Below the pieces are notes generated by a model that saw only the letters and a list, made by a program, of their open reading frames with translations, made no database searches and was not told where the DNA came from. DNA of 41,270 bases from an uncultured Candidatus Melainabacteria bacterium. Lineage in GTDB: Bacteria > Cyanobacteriota > Vampirovibrionia > Gastranaerophilales > Gastranaerophilaceae. Both the position numbers and the translations under genes were made by a program. Shown piece by piece: positions 1-6,823 of the stretch; position 1 is the first letter of the stretch; each line of letters starts with the position of its first letter. The DNA lies in the NCBI GenBank assembly GCA_934700385.1, contig CAKUXO010000014.1, forward strand, positions 1-41,270, given 5' to 3'.

Positions 1-498
1 AGTGCAAACAGTACGATGACAGTCATAGGTACTATCACCATTACCACTACTTGAGCAACTATTTCCACCATTATTTTTTACAAACCAGCAACATTTCGCA
101 GTATAGTCACCTTCATAACCGCATGTGCTATCAATATCAACTACTTGTATTCCTGCCGAAGCTACAATCTGTGGTCCATCAGCAAAAGTATCACCAACAT
201 TGGCTTTGGTGACGCATGCTCGTTTGCCGCCATTTTGTTCTGCAGTTAGAAACAGAAGATTTGGGGCTAGTTTATCGCACACCTCTTGAGAATTTAATTC
301 TGAGGGCATGCTTACATTTCCGCCATTATCATCATTTTTGCTATCATTATTTACACCGCCATTTAATACTACACTAGAAGTTGTAAATTTTCTTGTAATA
401 ATTGGGGCAAAAGCCGATATGACAATTGAAATTATTATCAAAGCAATTAATAATTCTATTAAAGAAAAAGCGGTTTTCTTGATATTTTTAAATACCAT
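1..498 (-). CDS. Type IV prepilin-like protein, C-terminus cut by window edge
   Basis: The minus strand from ATG at 498 is open for all 166 codons to the window edge, so the C-terminus is missing. The N-terminus is a class III prepilin leader: a short basic stretch (MVFKNIKKTA), then FSLIELL, with the conserved Glu at +5, followed by a hydrophobic helix of about 20 residues. The residue before the cleavage point is Ala rather than the usual Gly. The mature part is rich in Gly, Asn and Ser. It then becomes Cys-rich towards the edge (several single Cys, a CC pair, and a C-H-R-T-V-C stretch). Such large Cys-containing pseudopilins often carry a C-terminal adhesive domain, here out of view. The C-terminal half looks less AT-rich than its surroundings. 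Pseudopilin or minor/tip pilin is inference; the prepilin signature is directly visible. Confidence 0.88.
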   Translation of the reverse strand, partial: MVFKNIKKTAFSLIELLIALIIISIVISAFAPIITRKFTTSSVVLNGGVNNDSKNDDNGGNVSMPSELNSQEVCDKLAPNLLFLTAEQNGGKRACVTKANVGDTFADGPQIVASAGIQVVDIDSTCGYEGDYTAKCCWFVKNNGGNSCSSSGNGDSTYDCHRTVCT

Positions 499-540
499 AT
501 ATGTATTACCTTTTAACAAAATAAGAAACTTATAAGTATT

Positions 541-583
541 ATTATACATATTTTTTAAAAAAGCAATACATGTTTCTTATAAT
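541..583. promoter_or_regulatory. Intergenic promoter region between prepilin and XRE gene
   Basis: Two -10-like boxes face outward. ATTATA at 541-546 reads TATAAT on the minus strand, about 40 bases before the prepilin ATG. TATAAT at 578-583 on the plus strand lies about 75 bases before the XRE gene. No good -35 box is visible for either, so this is a weak call. Confidence 0.35.
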
Positions 584-657
584 TTAAAAAAGTTAAATAT
601 GTAAGGTTAAATAGTCAACATATATACGGTATTTTTAAAAAAGAGGCGGTATTTATT

Positions 658-990
658 GTGATATATGATGACAAAAAATTTATTGGTAAAGTTATAAAAA
701 ATGCTAGAAAAAAGGCAAAACTAAGCCAAGCAGAACTATCTGAAAAAATAGAGATGTCTGATAAAAATTTAGGAAATATTGAAAACGGCAAACAATTTCC
801 ACAAGTTAACAATTTTTTAAAGACAATTGAAGTTTTAAATTTATCTTTAGAAGAATTTGGGGTTAATGTTCAAAAAAGACTTATAGATGAAAAAAAGGAA
901 GAATTAATTAAAAAAATTATTGAAGCAGATGAAATTCATCTTAAAGGTTATAAAAGCGCATTAGAATTAGTTGAAAACATTTTAGGTTAA
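658..990 (+). CDS. XRE-family helix-turn-helix regulator
   Basis: Small protein of 110 residues. Residues about 8-62 form a Cro/CI-type helix-turn-helix: a K-N-A-R-K-K-A-K-L-S-Q-A-E-L-S-type first half, then the recognition helix and the N-I-E-N-G-K turn typical of XRE proteins. The remaining C-terminal helix is charged and has no ligand domain that I can name. The start is GTG at 658, because no in-frame ATG lies upstream of the fold; GAGGCGG at 643-649 is a fair ribosome binding site. It is followed after 29 bases by a membrane glycosyltransferase and lies divergent from the prepilin gene, so it could regulate either. The target is unknown. Confidence 0.85.
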   Translation: MIYDDKKFIGKVIKNARKKAKLSQAELSEKIEMSDKNLGNIENGKQFPQVNNFLKTIEVLNLSLEEFGVNVQKRLIDEKKEELIKKIIEADEIHLKGYKSALELVENILG

Positions 991-1019
991 ATAATTAAAA
1001 TCTATGTTAAAATTTTTCT

Positions 1020-2486
1020 ATGAATTTTAAAACAATCGATAAATTCAAAATAATTAATTTTGGAATGATTTTAATTGGGGTTATTTTAAGACTCTATCTT
1101 TATTTTTTAAATCGTTCTTTTTGGCTTGATGAGTGTAATTTAGCGAATAATTTAGATTTACCTTTTAAAAGTTTAGCTTATAATCTTGATTTTAATCAAT
1201 CTGCCCCTTTTTTATTTTTAGTTTTTTCAAAAGTAATGTTTTTGTTTTTTAATTCTTATTCAGAATTAGCGTTAAGGTTTTTACCTTTAATGGCAAGCAT
1301 TTTAGGGTTATTTCTTTTTTATTTTATTTTAAAAGATGTAATTAAAAATAAGATTATTTTAACGATTTTAAATTTTTTATTTATTTTTAATGAAAAATTG
1401 ATTTATTATTCACAAGAATTTAAGCAATATGGCTTTGATGTTTTTATTGTTTTAGGGTTAATTTATCTTTTTTCTAAAATAAAAATCGAAGAATTATCTA
1501 AAAAAAGGTTGATTTTATTATCTATTTTTTTGATTTTTCTTCCGTTTTTATCTTTAGCAAGTTGTTTTGTTTTAGGCGGATATTTTATTTTATCTTTAAA
1601 AAAAGATTTTAAAAAGGCTCTTTTTTGCTTTGTTCCAAGTATTTTAATCTTTGGATTTTATTTTATAAAAATTCTTCTACCCTTAAAAGAAAAAATGATT
1701 GAAAATTATTCTTATCTTTGGAGTGATGGATTTTTAGGGATTAATTTAATTCAAAATTTAGAAATTTATAAACAAACATCTTCATTTTATTTTATGCAAG
1801 ATAAGTTTTTTCTTTTTGGTTTAATTTTATTTTTTATTGGGATTTTTATTTTAATTAAACAAAAAACGAAAACAACAAATTTAATTATTTTAACTTTATG
1901 TTTTATCGTTTTAACTTCTTTTTTACATATTTATCCGATTAAAGAAAGAGTTTCACTTTATTTAATTCCTTTGTTATTAATAATTTATGGGGCTTTTTCT
2001 AATCTTGATTTAAGTAAACACAAAAAACTTTTTACTTTTTGCTTGATTTTATTTTTAACATTTTTTCTAAATTATAATTTTTCTTATTTTTATAAAACAT
2101 ATTTTAAAAAAGAGATAATTGAAAAATGCAAAAAAGAAAATCCAAGAGAGTTGATGAAATATTTAAAAGAAAATTATGATAAAAAAGATTGGATTATTTT
2201 TAATGACGCATCTGAAGCCGAGTTTTTATTTTATTCTGAAAGATATGATTTAAAAAATATAAAATTTGGCAAAATTTCATTGAGTTCTTATGGAAAAGAT
2301 TGGTATTTTTCCGTTTTAAAAGAAATTACAAAAAATAAAAAAGGTGAAATTTGTTGGTTTTATTATTCTAATGACTATAAAAACCGCCCTGTTATTGATT
2401 TTTTAATACAATATCTTAAAAGCAACACAGAAATTTTAGAAGAATTAAAAATTGATAATTCTTATTTATTTAAAGTTAGAATTTGA
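1020..2486 (+). CDS. Membrane glycosyltransferase, GT39/ArnT-like (GT-C fold)
   Basis: 488 residues, very hydrophobic, with about ten predicted membrane helices. After the first helix comes R-S-F-W-L-D-E (residues 32-38), the acidic pair in the first periplasmic loop that marks GT-C enzymes of the PMT/ArnT family using polyprenyl-phosphate sugars. A second family feature is the Y-S-Q-E-F-K-Q-Y-G stretch near residues 130-140. The C-terminal 100 or so residues are soluble, as in this family. It would transfer a lipid-linked sugar to a lipid or protein acceptor outside the inner membrane; the acceptor cannot be read from sequence. There is no Shine-Dalgarno; a TAAAAT box (1008-1013) ends six bases before the ATG, hinting at a leaderless transcript. 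The stop abuts the convergent csoR gene with no gap. Confidence 0.8.
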   Translation: MNFKTIDKFKIINFGMILIGVILRLYLYFLNRSFWLDECNLANNLDLPFKSLAYNLDFNQSAPFLFLVFSKVMFLFFNSYSELALRFLPLMASILGLFLFYFILKDVIKNKIILTILNFLFIFNEKLIYYSQEFKQYGFDVFIVLGLIYLFSKIKIEELSKKRLILLSIFLIFLPFLSLASCFVLGGYFILSLKKDFKKALFCFVPSILIFGFYFIKILLPLKEKMIENYSYLWSDGFLGINLIQNLEIYKQTSSFYFMQDKFFLFGLILFFIGIFILIKQKTKTTNLIILTLCFIVLTSFLHIYPIKERVSLYLIPLLLIIYGAFSNLDLSKHKKLFTFCLILFLTFFLNYNFSYFYKTYFKKEIIEKCKKENPRELMKYLKENYDKKDWIIFNDASEAEFLFYSERYDLKNIKFGKISLSSYGKDWYFSVLKEITKNKKGEICWFYYSNDYKNRPVIDFLIQYLKSNTEILEELKIDNSYLFKVRI

Positions 2487-2759
2487 TTATTTTAAAAGTT
2501 TATCTAAAATAACAGAAACTTCATTCATTTTTTCATCAATTTCTTTATCATTACCAGATTTAATTGAATCTTTAATACAATGAGAAAAATGCCCTTTTAA
2601 AATGTCAAGGTTGACTTTTTTTAAAATAGATTGAACTGCTAATATTTGATTACTTATTTCAATGCAATCTCTTTTATCTTCAATCATTTTAATTAAGCCT
2701 TCTGTTTGACCTTTGGCGGTTTTTAATAATCTTAAAATTGTTTTTTCATCTGCGTGCAT
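2487..2759 (-). CDS. csoR: CsoR-type copper-sensing repressor (DUF156)
   Basis: 90-residue all-helical protein of the CsoR/RcnR/FrmR family. Cys32, His57 and Cys61 reproduce the C-H-C metal ligand pattern of CsoR with the same spacing (25 and 4 residues) as the Mycobacterium tuberculosis protein. A Cys rather than His at the last position favours Cu(I) sensing over the nickel/cobalt RcnR type. It is the second gene of a leftward unit behind the Cys-rich secreted protein, and a CsoR-like operator overlaps that unit's promoter, so autoregulation is expected: apo-CsoR represses and Cu(I) releases it. The start ATG is preceded by AGGA. An intrinsic-terminator-like hairpin separates it from the upstream gene and probably lowers its expression relative to that gene. 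Confidence 0.93.
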   Translation of the reverse strand: MHADEKTILRLLKTAKGQTEGLIKMIEDKRDCIEISNQILAVQSILKKVNLDILKGHFSHCIKDSIKSGNDKEIDEKMNEVSVILDKLLK

Positions 2760-2776
2760 ATATTTTCCTAAAAATA

Positions 2777-2813
2777 AATCGCCTTTTATTATATTTTACT
2801 ACAAAAGGCGATT
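2777..2813 (-). terminator. Intercistronic hairpin between metallothionein-like gene and csoR
   Basis: Perfect 11-base arms (AATCGCCTTTT at 2777-2787 and its complement at 2803-2813) with a 15-base AT-rich loop. On the minus strand it is followed by TATTTTTAGG, a modest U tract. Position and orientation suggest a leaky terminator, so that only part of the transcription reaches csoR; it could equally protect the 3' end of the upstream message. Confidence 0.7.
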
Positions 2814-2843
2814 AAATTGTTAGTTGTTGTTAAATGCTTTTAA

Positions 2844-3254
2844 TTATTTAGATTCTTTGTGACATTCGCAGCTGCAATCTTTTTTATCGCATTTTTTATC
2901 TTTATGACAACCGCAATCGCAATCTTTAGCGCATTTTACTTTATGGCAAGAACAAGCGCAGTTTGCTTTTTTACATTTTTTATTTTTATGACATTTGCAT
3001 TTGCAATTTTGATTGTCTTTATGACAAGCGCATTTACAATCTTTAGAACATTCTTTGTGACAAGCGCAACGGCAATCTTTTTTATCACATTTTTTGTCTT
3101 TATGGCAACCACAAGCGCAATCTTTAGCACATTCTTTATGACAAGCGCAAGGGCAATTTGATTTTTGACAATCGCAGTTTTCACAAGCAAAAACTGAATT
3201 AGAAACAAAAAACATTGCTACTGCCATAATTAAAAATAAAAGTAGTTTTTTCAT
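2844..3254 (-). CDS. Secreted Cys/His-rich metallothionein-like protein
   Basis: 136 residues. Residues 1-23 are a signal peptide (K-K, hydrophobic core, ending V-F-A). The predicted mature part starts at Cys24 and holds 33 Cys in 113 residues. It is built from eight C-x-C-x-C-H-K modules separated by short Lys/Asp-rich spacers, often with a single extra Cys (E-C-A-K-D or K-K-C-D-K-K-D). There is no hydrophobic core or catalytic motif, so it should be a metal-thiolate cluster protein. Co-transcription with csoR points to Cu(I) buffering in the periplasm or outside the cell. V-F-A-C could also be read as a poor lipobox, making it a lipoprotein. The ribosome site AGGAGA lies about eight bases before the ATG. 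I know no named family with exactly this repeat; classical metallothioneins are cytosolic and shorter. Confidence 0.85.
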   Translation of the reverse strand: MKKLLLFLIMAVAMFFVSNSVFACENCDCQKSNCPCACHKECAKDCACGCHKDKKCDKKDCRCACHKECSKDCKCACHKDNQNCKCKCHKNKKCKKANCACSCHKVKCAKDCDCGCHKDKKCDKKDCSCECHKESK

Positions 3255-3287
3255 TTTTTATTCTCCTATAAACTATTTTCTTTTTGA

Positions 3288-3306
3288 ACACCCCACGGGG
3301 GTATGG
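3288..3306 (-). promoter_or_regulatory. Putative CsoR operator
   Basis: On the plus strand the site reads ACACCCCACGGGGGTATGG: a C tract and a G tract around a short A-rich centre. It closely resembles the known Bacillus CsoR site built on TACCC..GGGGGTA. It covers the expected transcription start of the metallothionein-like/csoR unit, so bound CsoR would block initiation. G/C tracts of this kind are rare in this AT-rich DNA. Confidence 0.8.
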
Positions 3307-3310
3307 GATT

Positions 3311-3339
3311 ATGTTACAACTTTTATTTTTCTTTGTCAA
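3311..3339 (-). promoter_or_regulatory. Sigma70-type promoter of the metallothionein-like/csoR unit
   Basis: Minus strand TTGACA (3334-3339), a 17-base spacer, then TAACAT (3311-3316). The start would fall at about 3303-3305, inside the CsoR operator, leaving a leader of about 50 bases with a good AGGAGA ribosome site. Confidence 0.8.
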
Positions 3340-3356
3340 GAAAATATTGTTCTAAT

Positions 3357-3389
3357 AAAAAAAATAAAGGACAAAAATTGCCCCTTATT
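3357..3389 (-). terminator. Terminator of the rfb operon
   Basis: A 12-base-pair stem with two G-U pairs (arms 3363-3374 and 3378-3389) and a three-base loop. On the minus strand it is followed by a run of six T (3357-3362). It sits 38 bases beyond the rfbA stop and just upstream of the copper unit's promoter. Confidence 0.75.
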
Positions 3390-3427
3390 TAATAAATATT
3401 AATAAATATTAAAAAATATTACTTTAG

Positions 3428-4300
3428 CTAAATTTGAAGCTCTTTAACATAATTATAATATTCATTATTTTTAAAATTAGATATTTTTTTATTTAGTTCT
3501 TCTTTAGTAATAAAACCTTGTCTTAGGGCAATTTCTTCTAGGCAAGCGATTTTAACACCTTGATTTTCTTCAATTGTTTGAACATATTGCCCTGCTTGAA
3601 GTAAAGACTTATGAGTTCCTGTATCAAGCCAAGCAAAACCACGCCCAAAAACTTCAACATTTAATTTATTTTTTTCAAGATAAATTCTGTTTAAATCTGT
3701 TATTTCAAGCTCACCTCTAGCTGACGGTTTTAGGCTTTTAGCATATTCAACAACAGAATTATCATAAAAATATAGCCCAACAATTGCATAGTTTGATTTT
3801 GGTTTTTGCGGTTTTTCTTCAATTGAAATCGCTTTAAAATCCTCATTAAATTCAACAACACCAAACCTTTGAGGGTCTTTTACCTGATATGCAAAAATTG
3901 TTGATTCATTTTTAATTTTTGCGTTTGAAACCGCCTTTTTAAGTAAAGATGAAAAACATTGACCATAGAAAATGTTATCTCCTAAAACAAGCGCAACGCT
4001 GTCATCCCCGATAAATTCTTCACCTAGAATGAATGCTTGCGCTAAGCCGTCTGGGCTTGGTTGAACTTTATAAGAAAAATTAACTCCAAAATTCGAGCCA
4101 TCACCAAGTAACTTTTCAAAATTTGAAATGTCATAAGGGGTTGAAATAATTAAGATATCTTTTATTCCTGCCAACATCAAAACAGAAATCGGATAATAAA
4201 CCATAGGTTTATCATAAATCGGCAAAAGTTGTTTTGAAACGCCGATTGTGCTAGGGTATAATCTTGTACCTGAACCGCCGGCTAATACAATACCTTTCAT
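3428..4300 (-). CDS. rfbA: Glucose-1-phosphate thymidylyltransferase
   Basis: First reaction of dTDP-L-rhamnose synthesis: dTTP plus glucose-1-phosphate gives dTDP-glucose. The N-terminus has the nucleotidyltransferase signature L-A-G-G-S-G-T-R-L-Y-P, followed by S-K-Q-L-L-P-I-Y-D-K-P. Further in are L-G-D-N-I-F-Y-G and E-E-K-P-Q-K-P-K-S-N-Y-A, all typical of RmlA. From ATG 4300 the product has 290 residues, the usual length; a longer reading from 4348 would add 16 residues that do not fit the family and would overlap rfbD. The chosen start is two bases past the rfbD stop, so translation is probably coupled. Last gene of the operon. Confidence 0.97.
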   Translation of the reverse strand: MKGIVLAGGSGTRLYPSTIGVSKQLLPIYDKPMVYYPISVLMLAGIKDILIISTPYDISNFEKLLGDGSNFGVNFSYKVQPSPDGLAQAFILGEEFIGDDSVALVLGDNIFYGQCFSSLLKKAVSNAKIKNESTIFAYQVKDPQRFGVVEFNEDFKAISIEEKPQKPKSNYAIVGLYFYDNSVVEYAKSLKPSARGELEITDLNRIYLEKNKLNVEVFGRGFAWLDTGTHKSLLQAGQYVQTIEENQGVKIACLEEIALRQGFITKEELNKKISNFKNNEYYNYVKELQI

Positions 4301-4302
4301 TT

Positions 4303-5121
4303 TTAACCCTTTCTTTCTTTTAAATAGTTTGAAAGCCCAATTTTCCAATCATCAATTAAATCAGAGTTTTCCATAACGCTATATTTTGGTCTTTTGGCTT
4401 TTCTTGGAAAATCTTTTGTTGTGCAAGGTTTTAAATTTACATTCAAATTTTCAAGTTCAAAAATTTCTTTTGCAAAAGAAAACCAAGTTGTTTCGCCTTT
4501 TGAGCAACCATGATAAATTCCATAAGGCATTTTTAAAACTTTCCAAATAGCGTTTGCTAAATCTTTTGTCCAAGTAGGGCAGCCTTTTTGGTCATCAACT
4601 ACTTTAAGTTCAGGTTTATCTTTTAAATTTAACATAGTTTCAACAAAATTTTTACCATTTTTACCATAAAGCCAACTTGTTCTAACTATATAATATTTTT
4701 CAAGGGTTTCTTGAACCGCTTTTTCACCTTGAAACTTTGTTAAACCATATTTATTAATAGGATTTGTTTTATCATCAACTTGATATGGAGTTGTTTTTTC
4801 GCCGTCAAAAACATAATCCGTTGAAATATAAACCATTGTTGCATTAAGTTTTTTTAAAGCAAGGGCAAGGTTTTTAGTTCCCTCAACATTAATTTTATAT
4901 GCAGTATCAAAATTATCTTCAATTTCATCAACATTTGTATAAGCGGCACAATGGATTAATACATCGGGTTTAATTTGAGATAGTGTTTCATTAACTAAAG
5001 CACTATTTGTTATATCCATATTTTGATGAGTTAGGGGGTATATTTCACAATCTTTTGTTTTAAGAAAAGATATTAAATCTTGCCCTAGCATACCGTTTGC
5101 GCCGCTTATTGCAATTTTCAT
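4303..5121 (-). CDS. rfbD: dTDP-4-dehydrorhamnose reductase
   Basis: Last step of dTDP-L-rhamnose synthesis, an NAD(P)H-dependent reduction. 272 residues of the short-chain dehydrogenase fold: the Rossmann glycine motif S-G-A-N-G-M-L-G-Q-D near the N-terminus, S-T-D-Y-V-F-D-G, and the catalytic Y-G-L-T-K (YxxxK). The C-terminal K-R-P-K-Y-S-V-M motif binds the dTDP-sugar in this family. It starts immediately after the rfbB stop with no spacer. Length and motifs are ordinary; no anomaly seen. Confidence 0.97.
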   Translation of the reverse strand: MKIAISGANGMLGQDLISFLKTKDCEIYPLTHQNMDITNSALVNETLSQIKPDVLIHCAAYTNVDEIEDNFDTAYKINVEGTKNLALALKKLNATMVYISTDYVFDGEKTTPYQVDDKTNPINKYGLTKFQGEKAVQETLEKYYIVRTSWLYGKNGKNFVETMLNLKDKPELKVVDDQKGCPTWTKDLANAIWKVLKMPYGIYHGCSKGETTWFSFAKEIFELENLNVNLKPCTTKDFPRKAKRPKYSVMENSDLIDDWKIGLSNYLKERKG

Positions 5122-6105
5122 TTAAACAAGACTCGCTTTCTTGTTTTCAATTGATTTCATCCAATCTTGATTATTCAAATACCAATCGATTGTTAGTTTA
5201 ATACCTTCTTCAAAGGTGATTGAAGGCGCCCAACCAAGTTTTTCAGTAATTTTATCATTTGAAATAGCATAGCGTCTATCATGACCTAATCTATCTTCAA
5301 CATATTTTATAGAGCTTTCATCTTTACCCATAGCTTGAAGAATTAAGTTTGTTATTTCAAGATTTGTTTTTTCGTTGTGTCCGCCGATATTATAAACTTC
5401 GCCCACTTGACCTTTATGCAAAACAACGTCAATTGCTTCACAATGATCATAAACATATAACCAATCACGAACATTCATTCCGTCACCATAAACAGGCACT
5501 TTCTCACCTTTTAAAAGTTGAGAAATAAAGAAAGGAATAAGTTTTTCAGGATATTGATATGGTCCATAGTTATTTGAACAACGAGTGTTTAGAGTTGGCA
5601 TTTTATATGTTTCAAAATAAGCTCTAACAAGCATATCTGCACCTGCTTTTGAAGCTGAATATGGGCTGTTTGGTGCTAGTGGAGTTGTTTCATAAAAATA
5701 ACCTGTTTTTCCTAAAGTTCCATAAACTTCATCTGTTGAAACTTGAAGATATCTTTCAACTTTGAATTCTTTTGCAGCTTGAAGAAGATTAAGTGTTCCT
5801 TGGATATTTGTTTCAACAAAAATTTCAGGATGTTTAATTGAATTATCAACGTGTGATTCTGCTGCAAAATTAACAACACAATCAACCTCGCTTATTAATT
5901 CTTTGGCTAATTTTGAATCACAAATGTTACCTTTTACAAAAGTGTAATTAGGGTTGTTTTCAACATCTTTAAGATTTTCAATGTTGCCTGCGTAAGTTAG
6001 AGCATCAAGATTAATTATTTTATAATCAGGATGTTTTTTAAGCATGTGTCTAACAAAGCAAGAGCCGATAAAGCCTGCGCCACCTGTAACCAATATATTA
6101 GTCAT
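5122..6105 (-). CDS. rfbB: dTDP-glucose 4,6-dehydratase
   Basis: Second step: dTDP-glucose to dTDP-4-keto-6-deoxyglucose, using bound NAD. 327 residues of the extended short-chain dehydrogenase family. G-G-A-G-F-I-G-S at residues 8-15 binds the cofactor. S-T-D-E-V-Y-G carries the Asp-Glu pair that catalyses the dehydration, and Y-S-A-S-K is the YxxxK pair. Y-G-P-Y-Q-Y-P-E-K-L and the G-D-G-M-N-V-R-D-W substrate motif follow. Its start overlaps the end of rfbC by eight bases, indicating coupled translation. Confidence 0.98.
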   Translation of the reverse strand: MTNILVTGGAGFIGSCFVRHMLKKHPDYKIINLDALTYAGNIENLKDVENNPNYTFVKGNICDSKLAKELISEVDCVVNFAAESHVDNSIKHPEIFVETNIQGTLNLLQAAKEFKVERYLQVSTDEVYGTLGKTGYFYETTPLAPNSPYSASKAGADMLVRAYFETYKMPTLNTRCSNNYGPYQYPEKLIPFFISQLLKGEKVPVYGDGMNVRDWLYVYDHCEAIDVVLHKGQVGEVYNIGGHNEKTNLEITNLILQAMGKDESSIKYVEDRLGHDRRYAISNDKITEKLGWAPSITFEEGIKLTIDWYLNNQDWMKSIENKKASLV

Positions 6106-6661
6106 TTATTAACTCCTTTAAATTTATTTCTTTAAGTGTTAGTTGATTTTTATCTTTTTCAGATAAAACAGGGTCAAAATCAATTCCCCAGTTGATATTT
6201 ATATCTTTATCAGACCAAAGTATTCCTCTATCTGCGCTTGGGTTATATTCACCACTTGCTTTGTATAATAATTCTGCTTCATCTGATAAAACAACAAAGC
6301 CATGCGCAAAACCTTCCGGAATAAAAAGCATGTTTTTATTTTCTTCAGATAATTCAACTTTAACATATTTTCCAAAAGTTTTTGAATTAGGACGAATATC
6401 AACCGCAACGTCATAAATTCTTCCTTTTGAACAACGAACAAGTTTTGCTTGAGCATACGGAAATGCTTGATAATGCAAACCTCTTAATACTTTAGCTGAT
6501 GACTTAGAATGGTTATCTTGATTAAATTCAACCTTAATACCATTTTCAAAAAATTCAGATTTTTTATAGCTTTCCATAAAAAATCCACGATTATCTCCAA
6601 AAACTTTTGGCTTAACCAGAACAACATCTTGAATTTCTTGTTTTTCAAAAGTAAAAGGCAT
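6098..6661 (-). CDS. rfbC: dTDP-4-dehydrorhamnose 3,5-epimerase
   Basis: Third step of the rhamnose pathway, a cofactor-free double epimerisation. 187 residues, the normal length for this cupin-fold enzyme. The R-G-L-H-Y-Q motif carries the catalytic His, and V-R-C-S-K-G-R-I-Y-D-V-A-V-D-I-R is the usual core. P-E-G-F-A-H-G-F and Y-K-A-S-G-E-Y follow, with the conserved Tyr. First gene of the operon, with AGGGGA a few bases before the ATG. Rhamnose from this set could feed surface polysaccharide. No convincing promoter was found in 6662-6800. Confidence 0.97.
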   Translation of the reverse strand: MPFTFEKQEIQDVVLVKPKVFGDNRGFFMESYKKSEFFENGIKVEFNQDNHSKSSAKVLRGLHYQAFPYAQAKLVRCSKGRIYDVAVDIRPNSKTFGKYVKVELSEENKNMLFIPEGFAHGFVVLSDEAELLYKASGEYNPSADRGILWSDKDININWGIDFDPVLSEKDKNQLTLKEINLKELIND

Positions 6662-6823
6662 TTAATCCCCTTTCAACCAATAAACTAATTGAACTTATAA
6701 TATCATAAAAAAGAAAATAGCTTAGCTATATAAACTTTTCTTTACAAAAAAGGCAATTTTTTCAAACAAAATGTTTTTATATACATATAAGTTATTGAGG
6801 ATATATTGAGGAGATTTACAACG

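Noticed and set aside
308..535. 75-residue plus-strand frame with a hydrophobic start
   Set aside because: It is antisense to the prepilin signal and helix; the minus-strand frame has a diagnostic prepilin leader and is open for its full length.
2865..3176. Regularly repeated DNA, first considered as a CRISPR array
   Set aside because: The repeats are imperfect, in frame and code for C-x-C-x-C-H-K modules; there are no unique spacers and no cas genes.
2859..3208. Open frames on the plus strand and in a second minus frame across the Cys-rich gene
   Set aside because: They arise from the tandem repeat composition of the metallothionein-like gene. Their products are low-complexity Phe/Ile/Ala or Lys/Val strings without ribosome sites.
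4301..4348. Upstream start of rfbA
   Set aside because: It would add 16 residues overlapping rfbD and place the glycine-rich nucleotide-binding motif too far from the N-terminus for this family.
6717..6729. Palindrome ATAGCTTAGCTAT between rfbC and the acidic protein
   Set aside because: Six-base arms with one central base; could be an operator, but with no adjoining regulator or convincing promoter it is within chance for AT-rich DNA.
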